From Planctomycetota bacterium (GTDB lineage Bacteria > Planctomycetota > JAJSAM01 > JAJVHW01), in the NCBI GenBank assembly GCA_021776825.1, contig JAJFFG010000075.1:1-53005 (forward strand): 53,005 nucleotides of DNA, given 5' to 3'. The notes below the pieces were generated by a model that was given only the letters and a program-made list of their open reading frames with translations, did not search any database and was not told the origin of the DNA. Positions 24,427-33,417 of the stretch are shown here, in pieces. A program made the position numbers and the translations under genes. How positions within the stretch are numbered: the stretch's first letter is position 1; each line of letters starts with the position of its first letter.

Positions 24427-25158
24427 TCAGCCGACCAGGATTCGATGCTTCGCCATCCGCTCGTAGCATTCCACACACCGCGCGTAGAGATCCTCCATCC
24501 CCGCCGGCAACGGCTCGCCCTTCGGCCGATGCAGCCCGAACCCCGACGACGCCTCCACCGCGTCGTACCAGTGCTCCGCCCACACGCCATCCGTCGCGCG
24601 CCGCCCCGGCTCCCACGCGAGCATCGCGTCATCGAACGGCACGCCCAACGCAGCACACAACGCCGTCAATGCCGCCCGCGGGTCGCGCAGCACATCGGCC
24701 GCATCGATCACCGGCGGGACCTCGCCCGTCTCGGCGCAGACCTGCTCGAAGATCTCGACCTGCTCGACCAGACCGAGATCCTGCATTGTCGGGCGCTCGA
24801 TGCGCTTCACGTACGACGTGATCATCTCGAGCGGATCGCGGATCAGGAACGCATGACGCACGCGGCCGAACCAGTCGCGCGGCACCGCGGGCACCATGTG
24901 ATGCGTGATCTGCTTCTGGTACTGCAGGCCCACGCCATCGGGTAGCGGCGCCAGCAGCCCGGCGAGCGCGCGCGTGGGATCGCGCTCGTGCACGCGCAGA
25001 ACCTCGTCGCGGCCGGGGTGCACGACGTCGGTGCGATCCAGGTACACGGCGTAGAACGGCTCGTCGACGACCACGCACTCAGCGCGACTCCCCCACGACC
25101 GCATCATCGCGGTCGAGATGTTGCGCGGCCCGGACCACATTGCGATGCGCACCGTCAT
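24427..25158 (-). CDS. Sulfotransferase-like P-loop protein
   Basis: The 243-residue protein begins with the 5'-phosphosulfate-binding P-loop of sulfotransferase relatives, RIAMWSGPRNISTAMMRSW, then ECVVVDEPFYAVYL. The second signature is RHAFLIRDPLEMITSYVKR, matching the 3'-phosphate-binding region. The C-terminal part (YDAVEASSGFG to ECYERMAKHRI) fits relatives found next to or fused with class IV aminotransferases. Whether it truly uses PAPS is unknown; the aminotransferase-linked group is uncharacterised as far as I know. Its likely partner gene ends at 20378 on the same strand, separated by the hairpin-flanked lipoprotein gene. Confidence 0.8.
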   Translation of the reverse strand: MTVRIAMWSGPRNISTAMMRSWGSRAECVVVDEPFYAVYLDRTDVVHPGRDEVLRVHERDPTRALAGLLAPLPDGVGLQYQKQITHHMVPAVPRDWFGRVRHAFLIRDPLEMITSYVKRIERPTMQDLGLVEQVEIFEQVCAETGEVPPVIDAADVLRDPRAALTALCAALGVPFDDAMLAWEPGRRATDGVWAEHWYDAVEASSGFGLHRPKGEPLPAGMEDLYARCVECYERMAKHRILVG

Positions 25159-25385
25159 CGACGTCCTCCGCGGCGCAGGATACGCCGTCCCAACCGCAAC
25201 ACGCTCGACGTGTTCCGACGGTACCGCCGTGCGCGCGGCACGCCGCGACTGTGCGCTACCTCACACGTGAGTTGGGACCGGGGACACGGGTCCGCGCGCG
25301 GTCGTCACGCCGGGGATACAGGGCCCAGCGGCACGTCCCTTGATCACCCCACCCAGAGGCGCAGATGCCTCGAAGGAGATCGATC

Positions 25386-27503
25386 ATGCGGCGGGGCGAC
25401 ATCACGGCGGCTGGACTTCTCATCGCGGCTCTCACGCTTCCTGCGGGAGCTCAGGAGGACGCCGACACGCGCCCGCCGACGGACCTCGAGTCCGCGGTCG
25501 AGGACGTCGTTGAGCGCAGTCCCGCCCCGGAGGTCATGGTCATCGGTCGACGCATCGGCGACGGCGTGCCGCGCGTGCCGTTGAACTCAGTCGGCTCGCG
25601 CGACGTGTTCGGGCCGAAGCGCGTGCGCGAGACCGGCGCGCGCGACATCAACGACCTGATCATCAACGTCCCCGCGATCTCGACGCGCCCCTACAACGGC
25701 GGCGAGGCCGCGGCGCCCAGCTTCTCGATCCGCGGCATGCCCGATGACGGGCTGACCGAGTACGTCAACGTGCTGATCGACGGAGTGCCCGCGAGCCCAT
25801 TGCCCTACGGCTGGACCGCGTTCTCGTTCCTGCCAATCACGGTCGAGCGCATCCACGCGCTCGATCTCGTGCGGGGTGCGTACTCCGTGCGCTACTCGCC
25901 GAACACCGTCGGCGGTGTGTTGAACTTCGTCACGCGCCCCATCCCGACGGATCCCACGCTCAGCTTCCGGCAGACGCTCGGCAACCTCGGCTACTCGTCG
26001 TCGATGTTCTCGATCGGTGCGACGCAGGACAACCTGGGCGTGCTGTTCACGGCGGTCACGCGCGGCGGTGACGGCTACCGCCGCGAAGGCGACTTCGATC
26101 AGGAGGACACGAACCTCAAGCTGCGCTTTGACACCGAGCCGGGCGGCTTCCTCGCGGCATCGGTGACGTACATGCAGAGCGACCACCAGGCCCCCGGCGG
26201 CCTGACGCTCGCCGAGTTCTCGCGCGATCGCTTCGACAACACGCGCAAGGAGAACCGGTTCGAGGGTCATCGGCAGGTGGCCGACGTCCTCTGGCACCGC
26301 CCGTGGGACAACGGTTGGGTCGAGGGCTTCGCGTACGCCTCGGAAACGAGCCGACGTCTGATCGCGCAGCGGCCGCACTTCGGCACGCCGACGTCGCTGC
26401 TGGACTGGACGGACGACTCGGAGGTGCTGGGCCTCGGCGCGCGCTTCACACGCGACGTCGAGCTCGGCGGTACGACCCACACGTTCTTCGGTGGCATGCG
26501 GCACCAGCGCGAGCGGCTGCCATCGTGGAAGATCGACTCGAGCCCGTTCCCTGGCGGGCCGAAGACGCTGGCGCGCGACTCGCGCTATGCGCTGGACGCA
26601 TGGTCGGTCCACCTCGACGACACGTTCGAGCCGGTGGAACGGCTCACCGTCACGGTCGGGCTGCGCGGCGAGTGGATCACGCAGGCGGATGGCAACGACG
26701 CGCTGCTCGGCTTCGACTTCGACGACGAGTTCGATCAGCTCCTGCCCGGCGTCGGCGCCTCGTACCTCGTGAACGACTCCTGGGCGGTGTTCGCCAACCG
26801 GCACGAAGGCTTCCGCGCGCCGCAGGTCTGGGGCTTCGGGTCTTCGGCGCCGGGCGAGGGACTCGATCTCGAGGAGGGGACGTCGTCGGAGATCGGCGTG
26901 CGTTGCGAGGGCGTGGGCGGAGTGTCCGGCTCGCTCACGCGCTGGCGCAACGAGTTCGACGACTTCGGTGTCTTCTTCACGGGCTTCTACGAGAACCTCG
27001 GCGAGCTCCAAGCGGACGGCGTCGACGTCGACCTCGAGTGGGACGTCGGCACGGTCGCACCGGAGCTCGCGGGGCTCAGCGTCTCGGTGTCGATGACGGA
27101 TCAGGACTCCGAGCTGCGCAGCGGACCGGACCGTGGCAAGGACACGCCGTACGCGTGGGATCGCAAGGCCGCGTGGCGGCTGCGGTACGCGACGAACGAC
27201 GGGTGGGTGGTCTCGCTCGGCGGCAACCGCGTCGGTCCGTCGTTCTCGGATGCGCCGAACACGCGTGCGGAGAGCACCGACGGAACACTCGGCCGGAACC
27301 CCTCACGCACGCTGTGGGACACGCGCATCTCGCGCACGTTCGACCTGTCGGATCGTGCGGCGCTCGAGGTGGCTGTGGGCGCGACGAATGTGTTCGACGA
27401 GGAGTGGTTCGTGCACAGCCGCGGCGGGTTCTTCGGTGGCGGCAAGGTCGCGGGCCCGCCGCGCCAGACGTTCGCATCGATCGCATTGGATCTGTCGTGG
27501 TGA
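25386..27503 (+). CDS. TonB-dependent outer-membrane receptor
   Basis: The 705-residue receptor starts at the ATG at 25386, preceded by AAGGAG at 25373-25378; an upstream ATG at 25365 lacks such a site. A signal peptide (AAGLLIAALTLPAGAQ) is followed by a possible TonB box (PEVMVIGRR), a plug domain (DINDLIINVPAISTRPYNGG, PSFSIRGM, VNVLIDGVPASPLPYGW, IHALDLVRGAYSVRYSPNTVGGVLNFVTR) and the beta barrel ending in an aromatic-rich strand (FASIALDLSW). The FecA-like plug suggests uptake of a siderophore or metal chelate. Downstream lie a lipoprotein and a TonB-like protein in the same direction, a likely dedicated uptake operon. No riboswitch or Fur box was recognised upstream. Confidence 0.92.
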   Translation: MRRGDITAAGLLIAALTLPAGAQEDADTRPPTDLESAVEDVVERSPAPEVMVIGRRIGDGVPRVPLNSVGSRDVFGPKRVRETGARDINDLIINVPAISTRPYNGGEAAAPSFSIRGMPDDGLTEYVNVLIDGVPASPLPYGWTAFSFLPITVERIHALDLVRGAYSVRYSPNTVGGVLNFVTRPIPTDPTLSFRQTLGNLGYSSSMFSIGATQDNLGVLFTAVTRGGDGYRREGDFDQEDTNLKLRFDTEPGGFLAASVTYMQSDHQAPGGLTLAEFSRDRFDNTRKENRFEGHRQVADVLWHRPWDNGWVEGFAYASETSRRLIAQRPHFGTPTSLLDWTDDSEVLGLGARFTRDVELGGTTHTFFGGMRHQRERLPSWKIDSSPFPGGPKTLARDSRYALDAWSVHLDDTFEPVERLTVTVGLRGEWITQADGNDALLGFDFDDEFDQLLPGVGASYLVNDSWAVFANRHEGFRAPQVWGFGSSAPGEGLDLEEGTSSEIGVRCEGVGGVSGSLTRWRNEFDDFGVFFTGFYENLGELQADGVDVDLEWDVGTVAPELAGLSVSVSMTDQDSELRSGPDRGKDTPYAWDRKAAWRLRYATNDGWVVSLGGNRVGPSFSDAPNTRAESTDGTLGRNPSRTLWDTRISRTFDLSDRAALEVAVGATNVFDEEWFVHSRGGFFGGGKVAGPPRQTFASIALDLSW

Positions 27504-27543
27504 GGCCAGTCCTGATGAGCCAGTCCTGATGAAGAGGTGCAGC

Positions 27544-28791
27544 ATGCGAAACCAGGCCCTGACGACCATCGCTCTTCTCGCCCTCGGCGCGTGCGCCACG
27601 CCCCCCGCCACGCCCCGCGCCGTGGCTCCGGCAGACGACTTCGGGTCGACGCCGGTCGGCGACGTGTGGGCCGAGCCCGCGACGTGGTCGGCAGCGGGTG
27701 ACCCGACGCAGTTCGAGATCCCGCTCGAGGCTGCCGACGGCTGGCACGCCGCGCTGGTGCTCGACAACGGCACGACCGGCATCTGGACGCTGCGCGCGAT
27801 GCCGGTCTTCGACGCGTACGCGACGCCGGAGATCGTCGGGCTGGACGACCTCGGTCGCTGCCACGTGATGGTCTCGTACAGCGGCAAGTGGACGCCCGTG
27901 ACGACGATCGCGGACAAGAAGTGGCTCGGTGGGCTCGACCAGGCTGATGTCGATCCGCGCATCCCCGGGATGGAGATCTACACCGGCGGCGCACGCGGCA
28001 ACCTCTACCAGGTGCGCGCGTATCGCGATGGGCTGCTCGACAACCGCCTCATCGCGCAGCTGCCGGGCAAGGAGATCCACACGATCGTCGCGGGCGAGGT
28101 CGACGGGAGCTCGCATGGCCCAGAGGTCCTCGTGCTCACTCGCCCCGGCGAGCTGTACCGCGTGACCCCCACCGGCCCCGACGGCACGTTCGAGACGACG
28201 CACGTCGGTCCGCTGCCCGGGCGCGTGAGAGACGCAGTGGTGCTGCCGGGCCACAGCGGTGCGCCCGAGATCGCCTGCGTCAGTCGGGCCGGTTGGCTCC
28301 GCATCGTGCGGATGCTGCCGGGTGGGCCGGAGTGGACGAGCGTCTACGAGGCGCCGATGGGCAAGGGCCGGCTCGCGCTCCGGCGCGGGGCGCCGGGCGA
28401 TCCGGTCGGGCTCTACACGACGCACGACGACGGCCGCATCCTGCGCCACACGCGGATCGCGCGCGACCGCTGGGAGACCGAGACGATCTACCTGGGGCCG
28501 CAGGGTCCGCGCGGGATCGTGTCCGGCGTCTTCGACGACGATCCGGCGACCGAGACGGTCGCGATCTTCGGCTACTCGGGACGCGTCGAGATCCTGACGG
28601 AGCGTGATGGCATCTGGAGTGCCGAGACGATCTTCACGGATCGCCACAAGGGCCACTGGCTGACGATCGCCGAGGTCGACGGGCGGAACGCCACCGACGA
28701 GTTGGTCGCGAGTGGCTACGGCGCGCGCATCGTGCTGTTCTCGCGCCCGCCTGGGTACGGCCTCGGCGGCGTTCCCGCGGCTGGGCGATGA
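27544..28791 (+). CDS. Lipoprotein with beta-propeller-like repeats, receptor partner
   Basis: A 415-residue lipoprotein. The lipobox LALGAC follows a short signal peptide. The rest is regular repeats of about 45-50 residues resembling FG-GAP/beta-propeller blades (ALVLDNGTTGIWTLRAMPVFD, PEIVGLDDLGRCHVMVSY, GMEIYTGGARGNLYQVRAY, GPEVLVLTRPGELYRVTP, APEIACVSRAGWLRIV, TETVAIFGYSGRVEIL). A purine-rich GAAGAGG at 27531-27537 favours the ATG at 27544 over that at 27529. It lies 40 bp behind the receptor and overlaps the TonB gene by ATGA, so it is probably a surface or periplasmic partner of the receptor. The ligand is unknown. A 13-bp tandem duplication (CCAGTCCTGATGA) sits in the gap. Confidence 0.78.
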   Translation: MRNQALTTIALLALGACATPPATPRAVAPADDFGSTPVGDVWAEPATWSAAGDPTQFEIPLEAADGWHAALVLDNGTTGIWTLRAMPVFDAYATPEIVGLDDLGRCHVMVSYSGKWTPVTTIADKKWLGGLDQADVDPRIPGMEIYTGGARGNLYQVRAYRDGLLDNRLIAQLPGKEIHTIVAGEVDGSSHGPEVLVLTRPGELYRVTPTGPDGTFETTHVGPLPGRVRDAVVLPGHSGAPEIACVSRAGWLRIVRMLPGGPEWTSVYEAPMGKGRLALRRGAPGDPVGLYTTHDDGRILRHTRIARDRWETETIYLGPQGPRGIVSGVFDDDPATETVAIFGYSGRVEILTERDGIWSAETIFTDRHKGHWLTIAEVDGRNATDELVASGYGARIVLFSRPPGYGLGGVPAAGR

Positions 28792-29507
28792 CGCGACGGG
28801 TCATCAGCCCGCTCGGGGTCAGTGCGTCATTGCACGTGGCGGTGATCGGCGTTGCGGCGCTCTGTGTGACGGGCGTCGACGTCGAGACTCCGCGCGCGAC
28901 GCTCGCGGTCTCAGCGCCGGCAGTGGCTATCGAGCTCGACGAGCCGCGAGCGGTCGACGAGCCGACGACCGACCTGCCGACGCGCGAGGTGATCGACGAC
29001 ATTCCGCGCACCGTCGTGGCGGCGGTGTCGGAGACCTCCCTCTCGGCGTGGGAAGCGCCCACGCCACCATCGGGCACGATCTCGGTTCCCGGCCCGGGGG
29101 CGAACGTCCGCTTCCGGGCGGCGCGGCGGGCGGTGTCTTCGAGCGCAGTCATGTCCAGCGCAGGGACGTCGAACGCAGGTCCGGCGAGGCCGCGGGTCTC
29201 AGCGCGCCCGACGGCCGCGGTCTCGCCGCCCGTCTGGACTGACGCCGTCGAGTCGAGCGACAACGCGATTCCCGAGTACCCACCCCTGGCGCGGCGACGC
29301 GGGCTCGAGGGCGTCGTCGAGGTCGAGCTCTCCGTGAACACCGACGGGCTCGTCACAGCGGCGACCGTCCGCGACGGCAGCGGACACGAGCTGCTGGACG
29401 CGGCAGCGCTCCGTGCGGCGCGCGCGTGGACGTTCGAGCCGGCGCGCGTCGACGACACGGCCGTGGCGACAACCATCCGCCGGCGCCTGCGCTTCACCTT
29501 GCGCTGA
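28788..29507 (+). CDS. tonB: TonB-like energy-transducing protein
   Basis: The 239-residue protein has a short cytoplasmic N-terminus, one membrane helix (SLHVAVIGVAALCVTGV, with the conserved Ser-His), an acidic/Pro-rich periplasmic linker and the C-terminal TonB domain: NAIPEYPPLARRRGLEGVVEVELSVNTDGLVTAATVRDGSGHELLDAAALRAARAWTFEPAR. It couples the proton motive force to the receptor through its C-terminal domain. The start overlaps the lipoprotein stop (ATGA). ExbB and ExbD are not in this operon, so they must be supplied from elsewhere. A family B hairpin pair follows the stop. Confidence 0.9.
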   Translation: MTRRVISPLGVSASLHVAVIGVAALCVTGVDVETPRATLAVSAPAVAIELDEPRAVDEPTTDLPTREVIDDIPRTVVAAVSETSLSAWEAPTPPSGTISVPGPGANVRFRAARRAVSSSAVMSSAGTSNAGPARPRVSARPTAAVSPPVWTDAVESSDNAIPEYPPLARRRGLEGVVEVELSVNTDGLVTAATVRDGSGHELLDAAALRAARAWTFEPARVDDTAVATTIRRRLRFTLR

Positions 29508-29523
29508 CGATCGGCCGACGCGG

Positions 29524-29569
29524 GGCGGATCAGGAGATCCGCCCGTACGGGAGGATCTCCTGATCCTCC
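29524..29569. repeat. Family B hairpins, back-to-back pair (copy h)
   Basis: A consensus palindrome (29524-29543), CGTACG, then a second palindrome in reverse orientation GGAGGATCTCCTGATCCTCC (29550-29569). In the second one both arms changed together (GGAGG with CCTCC), preserving the stem. The pair lies 16 bp behind the TonB stop and 74 bp before the next gene. Confidence 0.9.
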
Positions 29570-29642
29570 CCGCCGCACGGCGCCCGCCCGATTCTCACGC
29601 GCAGGAGTCTCCGCGGACCACGGGAGTGCAGAATGCGGGTCG

Positions 29643-32318
29643 ATGCGTCGACTCCTCGCCGTCCTGCTCGCGCTGGTGCTACTCGCGGTGCTGCTCGCCA
29701 CGGGCGTGTTCGTTCTCGTGAACGTCGAGCCGGACGCGCCGATGACGGAGCGCCGGACGGAAACACCGGTCCCGAGCGTGGACGCAGGAACGGAGACCGA
29801 AACGACGACGCGGCGTCATGCGGATCTCGAGCAGGCCGACGGCGTCGCGGAGCTCATCAGCACCGTCGAGATCACCGGCAGCGTCGAGGCGGACGCGACC
29901 GGCGAGCCGATCGTGGGCGCGCGCGTCGAGCTCCTCGCAACGCCGCCGCGCGTTCGATCGCCGGCCGAGGGGCGCTTCGAGGGCGTCACGTGCATGAGCG
30001 TGCCCGGACTGCCGGTGCCATGGGACGACCTGCGGGCCGTGGCGGAGTCGACGACGGATGCGGAGGGCGCGTTCTCGCTAGTGGGCCCCGAGCCGTTCCA
30101 GCACTCGGTTCGGGTCTCGGCACCCGGCTACCTATCCGCGACCCGACGCGTCCACGATGCGAGTGTGTCCGTCGGTCTCTATGCGGCGCGTGCGTACCGC
30201 GTGCGTGTCCTCGACGAGTCGGATCGCCCGATCGAGGGCGCCGAGGTGCTGCGCTACGAAGGCTCGTTCACAGATCTCCCGAGCGGCCGGGGGATCGCCG
30301 ATGCCGAAGGCTGGGTCGATCTGGACACCGCCGAGGAGGACTCGCTGCTAGTGCGCGCCGAGGGCTTCGCGACGCAGGTCGTCTCGGATCTCGGGGAGCG
30401 GCTCGGAGAACCGATCACCCTCACGCCCGCGTTCCCGCTCGCGGGGCGGGTTGTCGACCATCTGGGCCAGCCGCTCGGCGGCGTGACGCTGCACCTGTGG
30501 AGCGACGGCGCGACGCTCCGCGAGACCGGAGTCGATGGCGAGTTCCGCTGGGACCACCTCTCGGGGACGGGCGGTGGCTTCCTCATCGAGGCCTGGAGGT
30601 CCGGCTACGTCACGCAGAAGGTGCAGGGCCACGCAGGCGACGAGCACGTCGAGATCGTCATGGAGCCGGCAGCCACCATCGCTGGTCGCGTTGTGCTCCC
30701 GGACGCTGCCAAGAACCGCGAGGTCGTGGTCGTCGCGCGCCGCGGCGACGAGCGCCACTATGAGGAGACAGCGAGCGACGGCACGTTCCGGTTCGAAGGG
30801 CTGCCGAGCGGCGAGTTCGAGCTCGCGGCGAAGACCGTCAACGACGAGATCACGCGCGACGACCCGCCGGGACCGATGGCGTGGGGCGGCACGATCGGGG
30901 TGCGTGTCGAGACAGGAGCCGTGCGTGACGATGTGCTCCTGAGATTGGAACGGCTGCCGAGCTCGATCCTGCGTGTGAGGGCGGTGTACCCGGACGGCGC
31001 GTCGCTCGGCGCATGGGGCTACGAGGCGGTGTTCGACGCGGACATCATCGGGCTCGACGTCATCCGCACCGGAGAGGGCCTCGGCGACGGTGGCTGGACG
31101 TCGTTCGCCGTGCCGCCGCGGACGCCCGTGACGATCCACGTGACGAGTCACGAGTCGGAGGCGGAGCGAACGACGTCGGTCGAGACGGTCACGCTGCCGG
31201 AGGATGCACGCGAGCCGTTCACGGTCATGGTGAAGCGACGCATCGGGGGACCGGTCACGACGCTGACGCTCGTCACCCGCCGCACGGACGGCACGCCGGT
31301 GCCGCTCGGGCCAGACGTGGGGTGGTACGTCCAGGCCGCCAAGCGGCGTTGGGGACCGGAGCGGATCGAGGACGCGGCGGTGGCGACAGCACAGGTGACG
31401 ATCCCGGCCGAGACACCGTCGGTCGTGACGGCCTTCGCCGACGGCTGCGCGACGCTCGTGTTCGAGCTGCCGGCATTCGCGGCCGGGCCGCAGCGCTACG
31501 AATGCCTGCTGCCGCCGGAGTCGATCGTCACAGGGCGCCTCGTCACGAAGTCCGGCCGGCCCGTTTCGCACGCCGTCATCACAATCCTCGTGGACCTGCC
31601 GAACGGGCAGAAGGCGGAGAGCATCGGCTGGACGACGGAGATCGGCGCCGACGGGACGTTCTCGGCGGATCAGCTCCCAGGCGGGAGCGCGATGCTGACC
31701 GTGACGACGACCGACAACGACATCCTGGCCGAGCAGCGGATCGTCGTTCCGTCGACCGGAACAGCGGACATCGGCGACATCGTGGTCGGCGCGCTGCCGG
31801 CCTTCGAGGGGATCGTCCTGGACGCGGAGGGCAAGCCGCGCGGCGGCGTTCCGATCGAGATAACGGACACCGAGGATTACGTCATCGCGGAAGGCGTGAC
31901 GCAGCACGACGGCACGTTCCGCGTGCAGACGCCGATCCGCGGCTGGGCACTCGTGTCGTTCGCGATCGACGATCCGACCCTCGCGCGGCGCTACCAGTGG
32001 GGCATCGGCGAGACCGACGCGCTTGGGAAGCGGCAGACGATCCGGCTGCTGCCGACGGGCGACGTGGCGATCCGGACGCATGGCGCGGAGGACCTCTCGG
32101 AGTGCTCCGCGCGACTGACACACGCCACGGAGACCGGCGCCAGGCCGCGGTGGATCAGCGAGACGGAGTACGGCTGGTCCGCGCAGGGGATTCCGCCGGG
32201 GCGGGTCACGGTGACGATCGCCGGGCACGACGCGGACGGCGAGAACGTCATGCGGCGCGGAGACGTCGACGTGGTGTCGGGCGCCGAGGCGGAGATCGTC
32301 CTGCGCTTCGACGACTGA
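29643..32318 (+). CDS. Large exported protein with carboxypeptidase-regulatory-like repeats
   Basis: An 891-residue protein, paralogous to that at 21695. Here the N-terminus is a hydrophobic helix (LLAVLLALVLLAVLLATGVFVLV) without a lipobox Cys, so it is probably membrane anchored. After an acidic spacer there are repeats such as ITGSVEADATGEPIVGARVELL, LAGRVVDHLGQPLGGVTLHLW, IAGRVVLPDAAKNREVVVV, VTGRLVTKSGRPVSHAVIT and FEGIVLDAEGKPRGGVPIEI. The two proteins are colinear over most of their length (both contain an IGW/VWTTEIGADG block), indicating duplication. No enzymatic domain is seen. The extra C-terminal ~80 residues may form another beta domain. Confidence 0.85.
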   Translation: MRRLLAVLLALVLLAVLLATGVFVLVNVEPDAPMTERRTETPVPSVDAGTETETTTRRHADLEQADGVAELISTVEITGSVEADATGEPIVGARVELLATPPRVRSPAEGRFEGVTCMSVPGLPVPWDDLRAVAESTTDAEGAFSLVGPEPFQHSVRVSAPGYLSATRRVHDASVSVGLYAARAYRVRVLDESDRPIEGAEVLRYEGSFTDLPSGRGIADAEGWVDLDTAEEDSLLVRAEGFATQVVSDLGERLGEPITLTPAFPLAGRVVDHLGQPLGGVTLHLWSDGATLRETGVDGEFRWDHLSGTGGGFLIEAWRSGYVTQKVQGHAGDEHVEIVMEPAATIAGRVVLPDAAKNREVVVVARRGDERHYEETASDGTFRFEGLPSGEFELAAKTVNDEITRDDPPGPMAWGGTIGVRVETGAVRDDVLLRLERLPSSILRVRAVYPDGASLGAWGYEAVFDADIIGLDVIRTGEGLGDGGWTSFAVPPRTPVTIHVTSHESEAERTTSVETVTLPEDAREPFTVMVKRRIGGPVTTLTLVTRRTDGTPVPLGPDVGWYVQAAKRRWGPERIEDAAVATAQVTIPAETPSVVTAFADGCATLVFELPAFAAGPQRYECLLPPESIVTGRLVTKSGRPVSHAVITILVDLPNGQKAESIGWTTEIGADGTFSADQLPGGSAMLTVTTTDNDILAEQRIVVPSTGTADIGDIVVGALPAFEGIVLDAEGKPRGGVPIEITDTEDYVIAEGVTQHDGTFRVQTPIRGWALVSFAIDDPTLARRYQWGIGETDALGKRQTIRLLPTGDVAIRTHGAEDLSECSARLTHATETGARPRWISETEYGWSAQGIPPGRVTVTIAGHDADGENVMRRGDVDVVSGAEAEIVLRFDD

Positions 32319-32418
32319 GTCTGGCCAAGACGCGGCGCGATGGGGCCTTCGTCCGCGCCAGCGAGGCTCGAATCACAACGGTCGCCGCACGCCAGGCGTA
32401 CGACGACCGTTGATTTGT

Positions 32419-32449
32419 CGACGCCCCGCCGGAGACCGACGGGGCGTCG
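32419..32449. terminator. Bidirectional hairpin between convergent genes
   Basis: CGACGCCCCG and CGGGGCGTCG form a 10-bp perfect stem with an 11-base loop, midway between the convergent ends at 32318 and 32472. No T-run is present on either side, so its terminator role is inferred from position only. Confidence 0.5.
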
Positions 32450-32471
32450 CGCTCAGTCGCGCAGGGACGGA

Positions 32472-32822
32472 CTACTCGGCGGCGTCGCCACCATCGTCCG
32501 CCGCGGGGGCGGAGCGGTACCAGCCGATACCGAGGCCGAGCTCGAGCGGCAGGACCCGGACGTTGAAGCCCGCAAGGCCGACCGAGACGCCGGCCAGGGG
32601 GCCGAGGTCCACGGAGGCGATCGAGCCGTTGCCGGAGCCGTCGCCCAGGATGCGGGCGTCGAGCAGGTTGCCGTCGTAGTCAGTCATGCCATCAAAGCCG
32701 ACGTGATAGTCGAAGCTCGGGTCCGGGAAAGCGGTCCGGTCTTCGAGGTTCACGTTGGCCGTCGTGCAGGCGGAGAGCGCCGCACAGGCGCCGAGCGCCA
32801 GCAGAAGCTTGGTCGAACGCAT
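32472..32822 (-). CDS. Small lipoprotein
   Basis: The 116-residue protein starts at the ATG at 32822 preceded by GGAGG. The signal peptide is KLLLALGACAALSAC with lipobox LSAC, so the mature protein is a lipoprotein of about 97 residues. It is acidic and Gly-rich, with beta-like strands (SFDYHVGFDGMTDYDG, SIASVDLGPLAGVSVGLAGFNVRVLPLELGLGIGWYRS) that could form part of a small membrane-attached barrel. I recognise no family. It ends in an Asp/Glu-rich tail. Confidence 0.75.
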   Translation of the reverse strand: MRSTKLLLALGACAALSACTTANVNLEDRTAFPDPSFDYHVGFDGMTDYDGNLLDARILGDGSGNGSIASVDLGPLAGVSVGLAGFNVRVLPLELGLGIGWYRSAPAADDGGDAAE

Positions 32823-33029
32823 TCTGGAGTTCCTCCCTATTGCCGCCGATCCCGCTGCGCGGGCCGGCGATCCATCTCGCGTGTCGTTGGCCGGGTGCCG
32901 TCCCTGACGACTCACGCCCGTCCGATGTGTGTGCGGGCGCATCGCCCCCACACGCTATTCATCGTCAATGGACACAGGTGCCCGCAGTCGTGCAAGAGTT
33001 GTTCGTAACCCCAGTGTTCACAACACCCT

Positions 33030-33191
33030 TCATCGCGCCCGCCGAGCCGCCCGTGACGGTGCGTCGACGGGGTCGCTACGGAAGCGATGCACGAAGACGG
33101 CCCCGATGCCACATGCCGGACAACGTCCGCGCAGCGCGCGTCGTAGGACGTCTCCGGTGGCGGCGCGGAACGGAGGGCGCGGTTCGGACAT
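33030..33191 (-). pseudogene. Possible remnant of a DUF983-like zinc-ribbon protein
   Basis: A 53-codon frame starting MSEPRPPFRAATG and containing VLRRALRGRCPACGIGAVF, which closely resembles the N-terminus of DUF983 membrane proteins (LRxGLRGRCPxCGxGxLF). The family's second zinc pair and its two membrane helices are missing: after HRFRS the frame becomes Arg-rich and stops. No continuation is found in the other frames. It is best read as a decayed fragment, or a chance match; confidence is low. Confidence 0.35.
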
Positions 33192-33315
33192 CGGCGCCAT
33201 CGTACTGCGGCGCCGGCGACGCGCGCAGCCGCACGCCGATCCGGAGCAGGGGTCGGCGAGATCCGCCGGCAGCCCGCGTGGTTCGCGCAGCCGCTTCACG
33301 GGCCGGTCTCGCGGA

Positions 33316-33376
33316 GCCGGTTCACTGGGCCGGTTCACTGGGCCGATTCACGGGGCCGGTTCACGGGGGGTTCACC
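33316..33376. repeat. 13-bp tandem repeat
   Basis: About four and a half copies of GCCGGTTCACTGG (variants GCCGATTCACGGG and GCCGGTTCACGGG) in non-coding sequence. A small minisatellite, likely variable in copy number between strains. Confidence 0.85.
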
Positions 33377-33417
33377 GATCGTTCAGGCGGCGGCTGGCGA
33401 GAGCGCGACGTGGGCGT

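Noticed and set aside
25159..25385. Cobalamin riboswitch or Fur box upstream of the TonB-dependent receptor
   Set aside because: I could not find the conserved B12-box sequence or a Fur-like palindrome. The leader is unremarkable GC-rich sequence.
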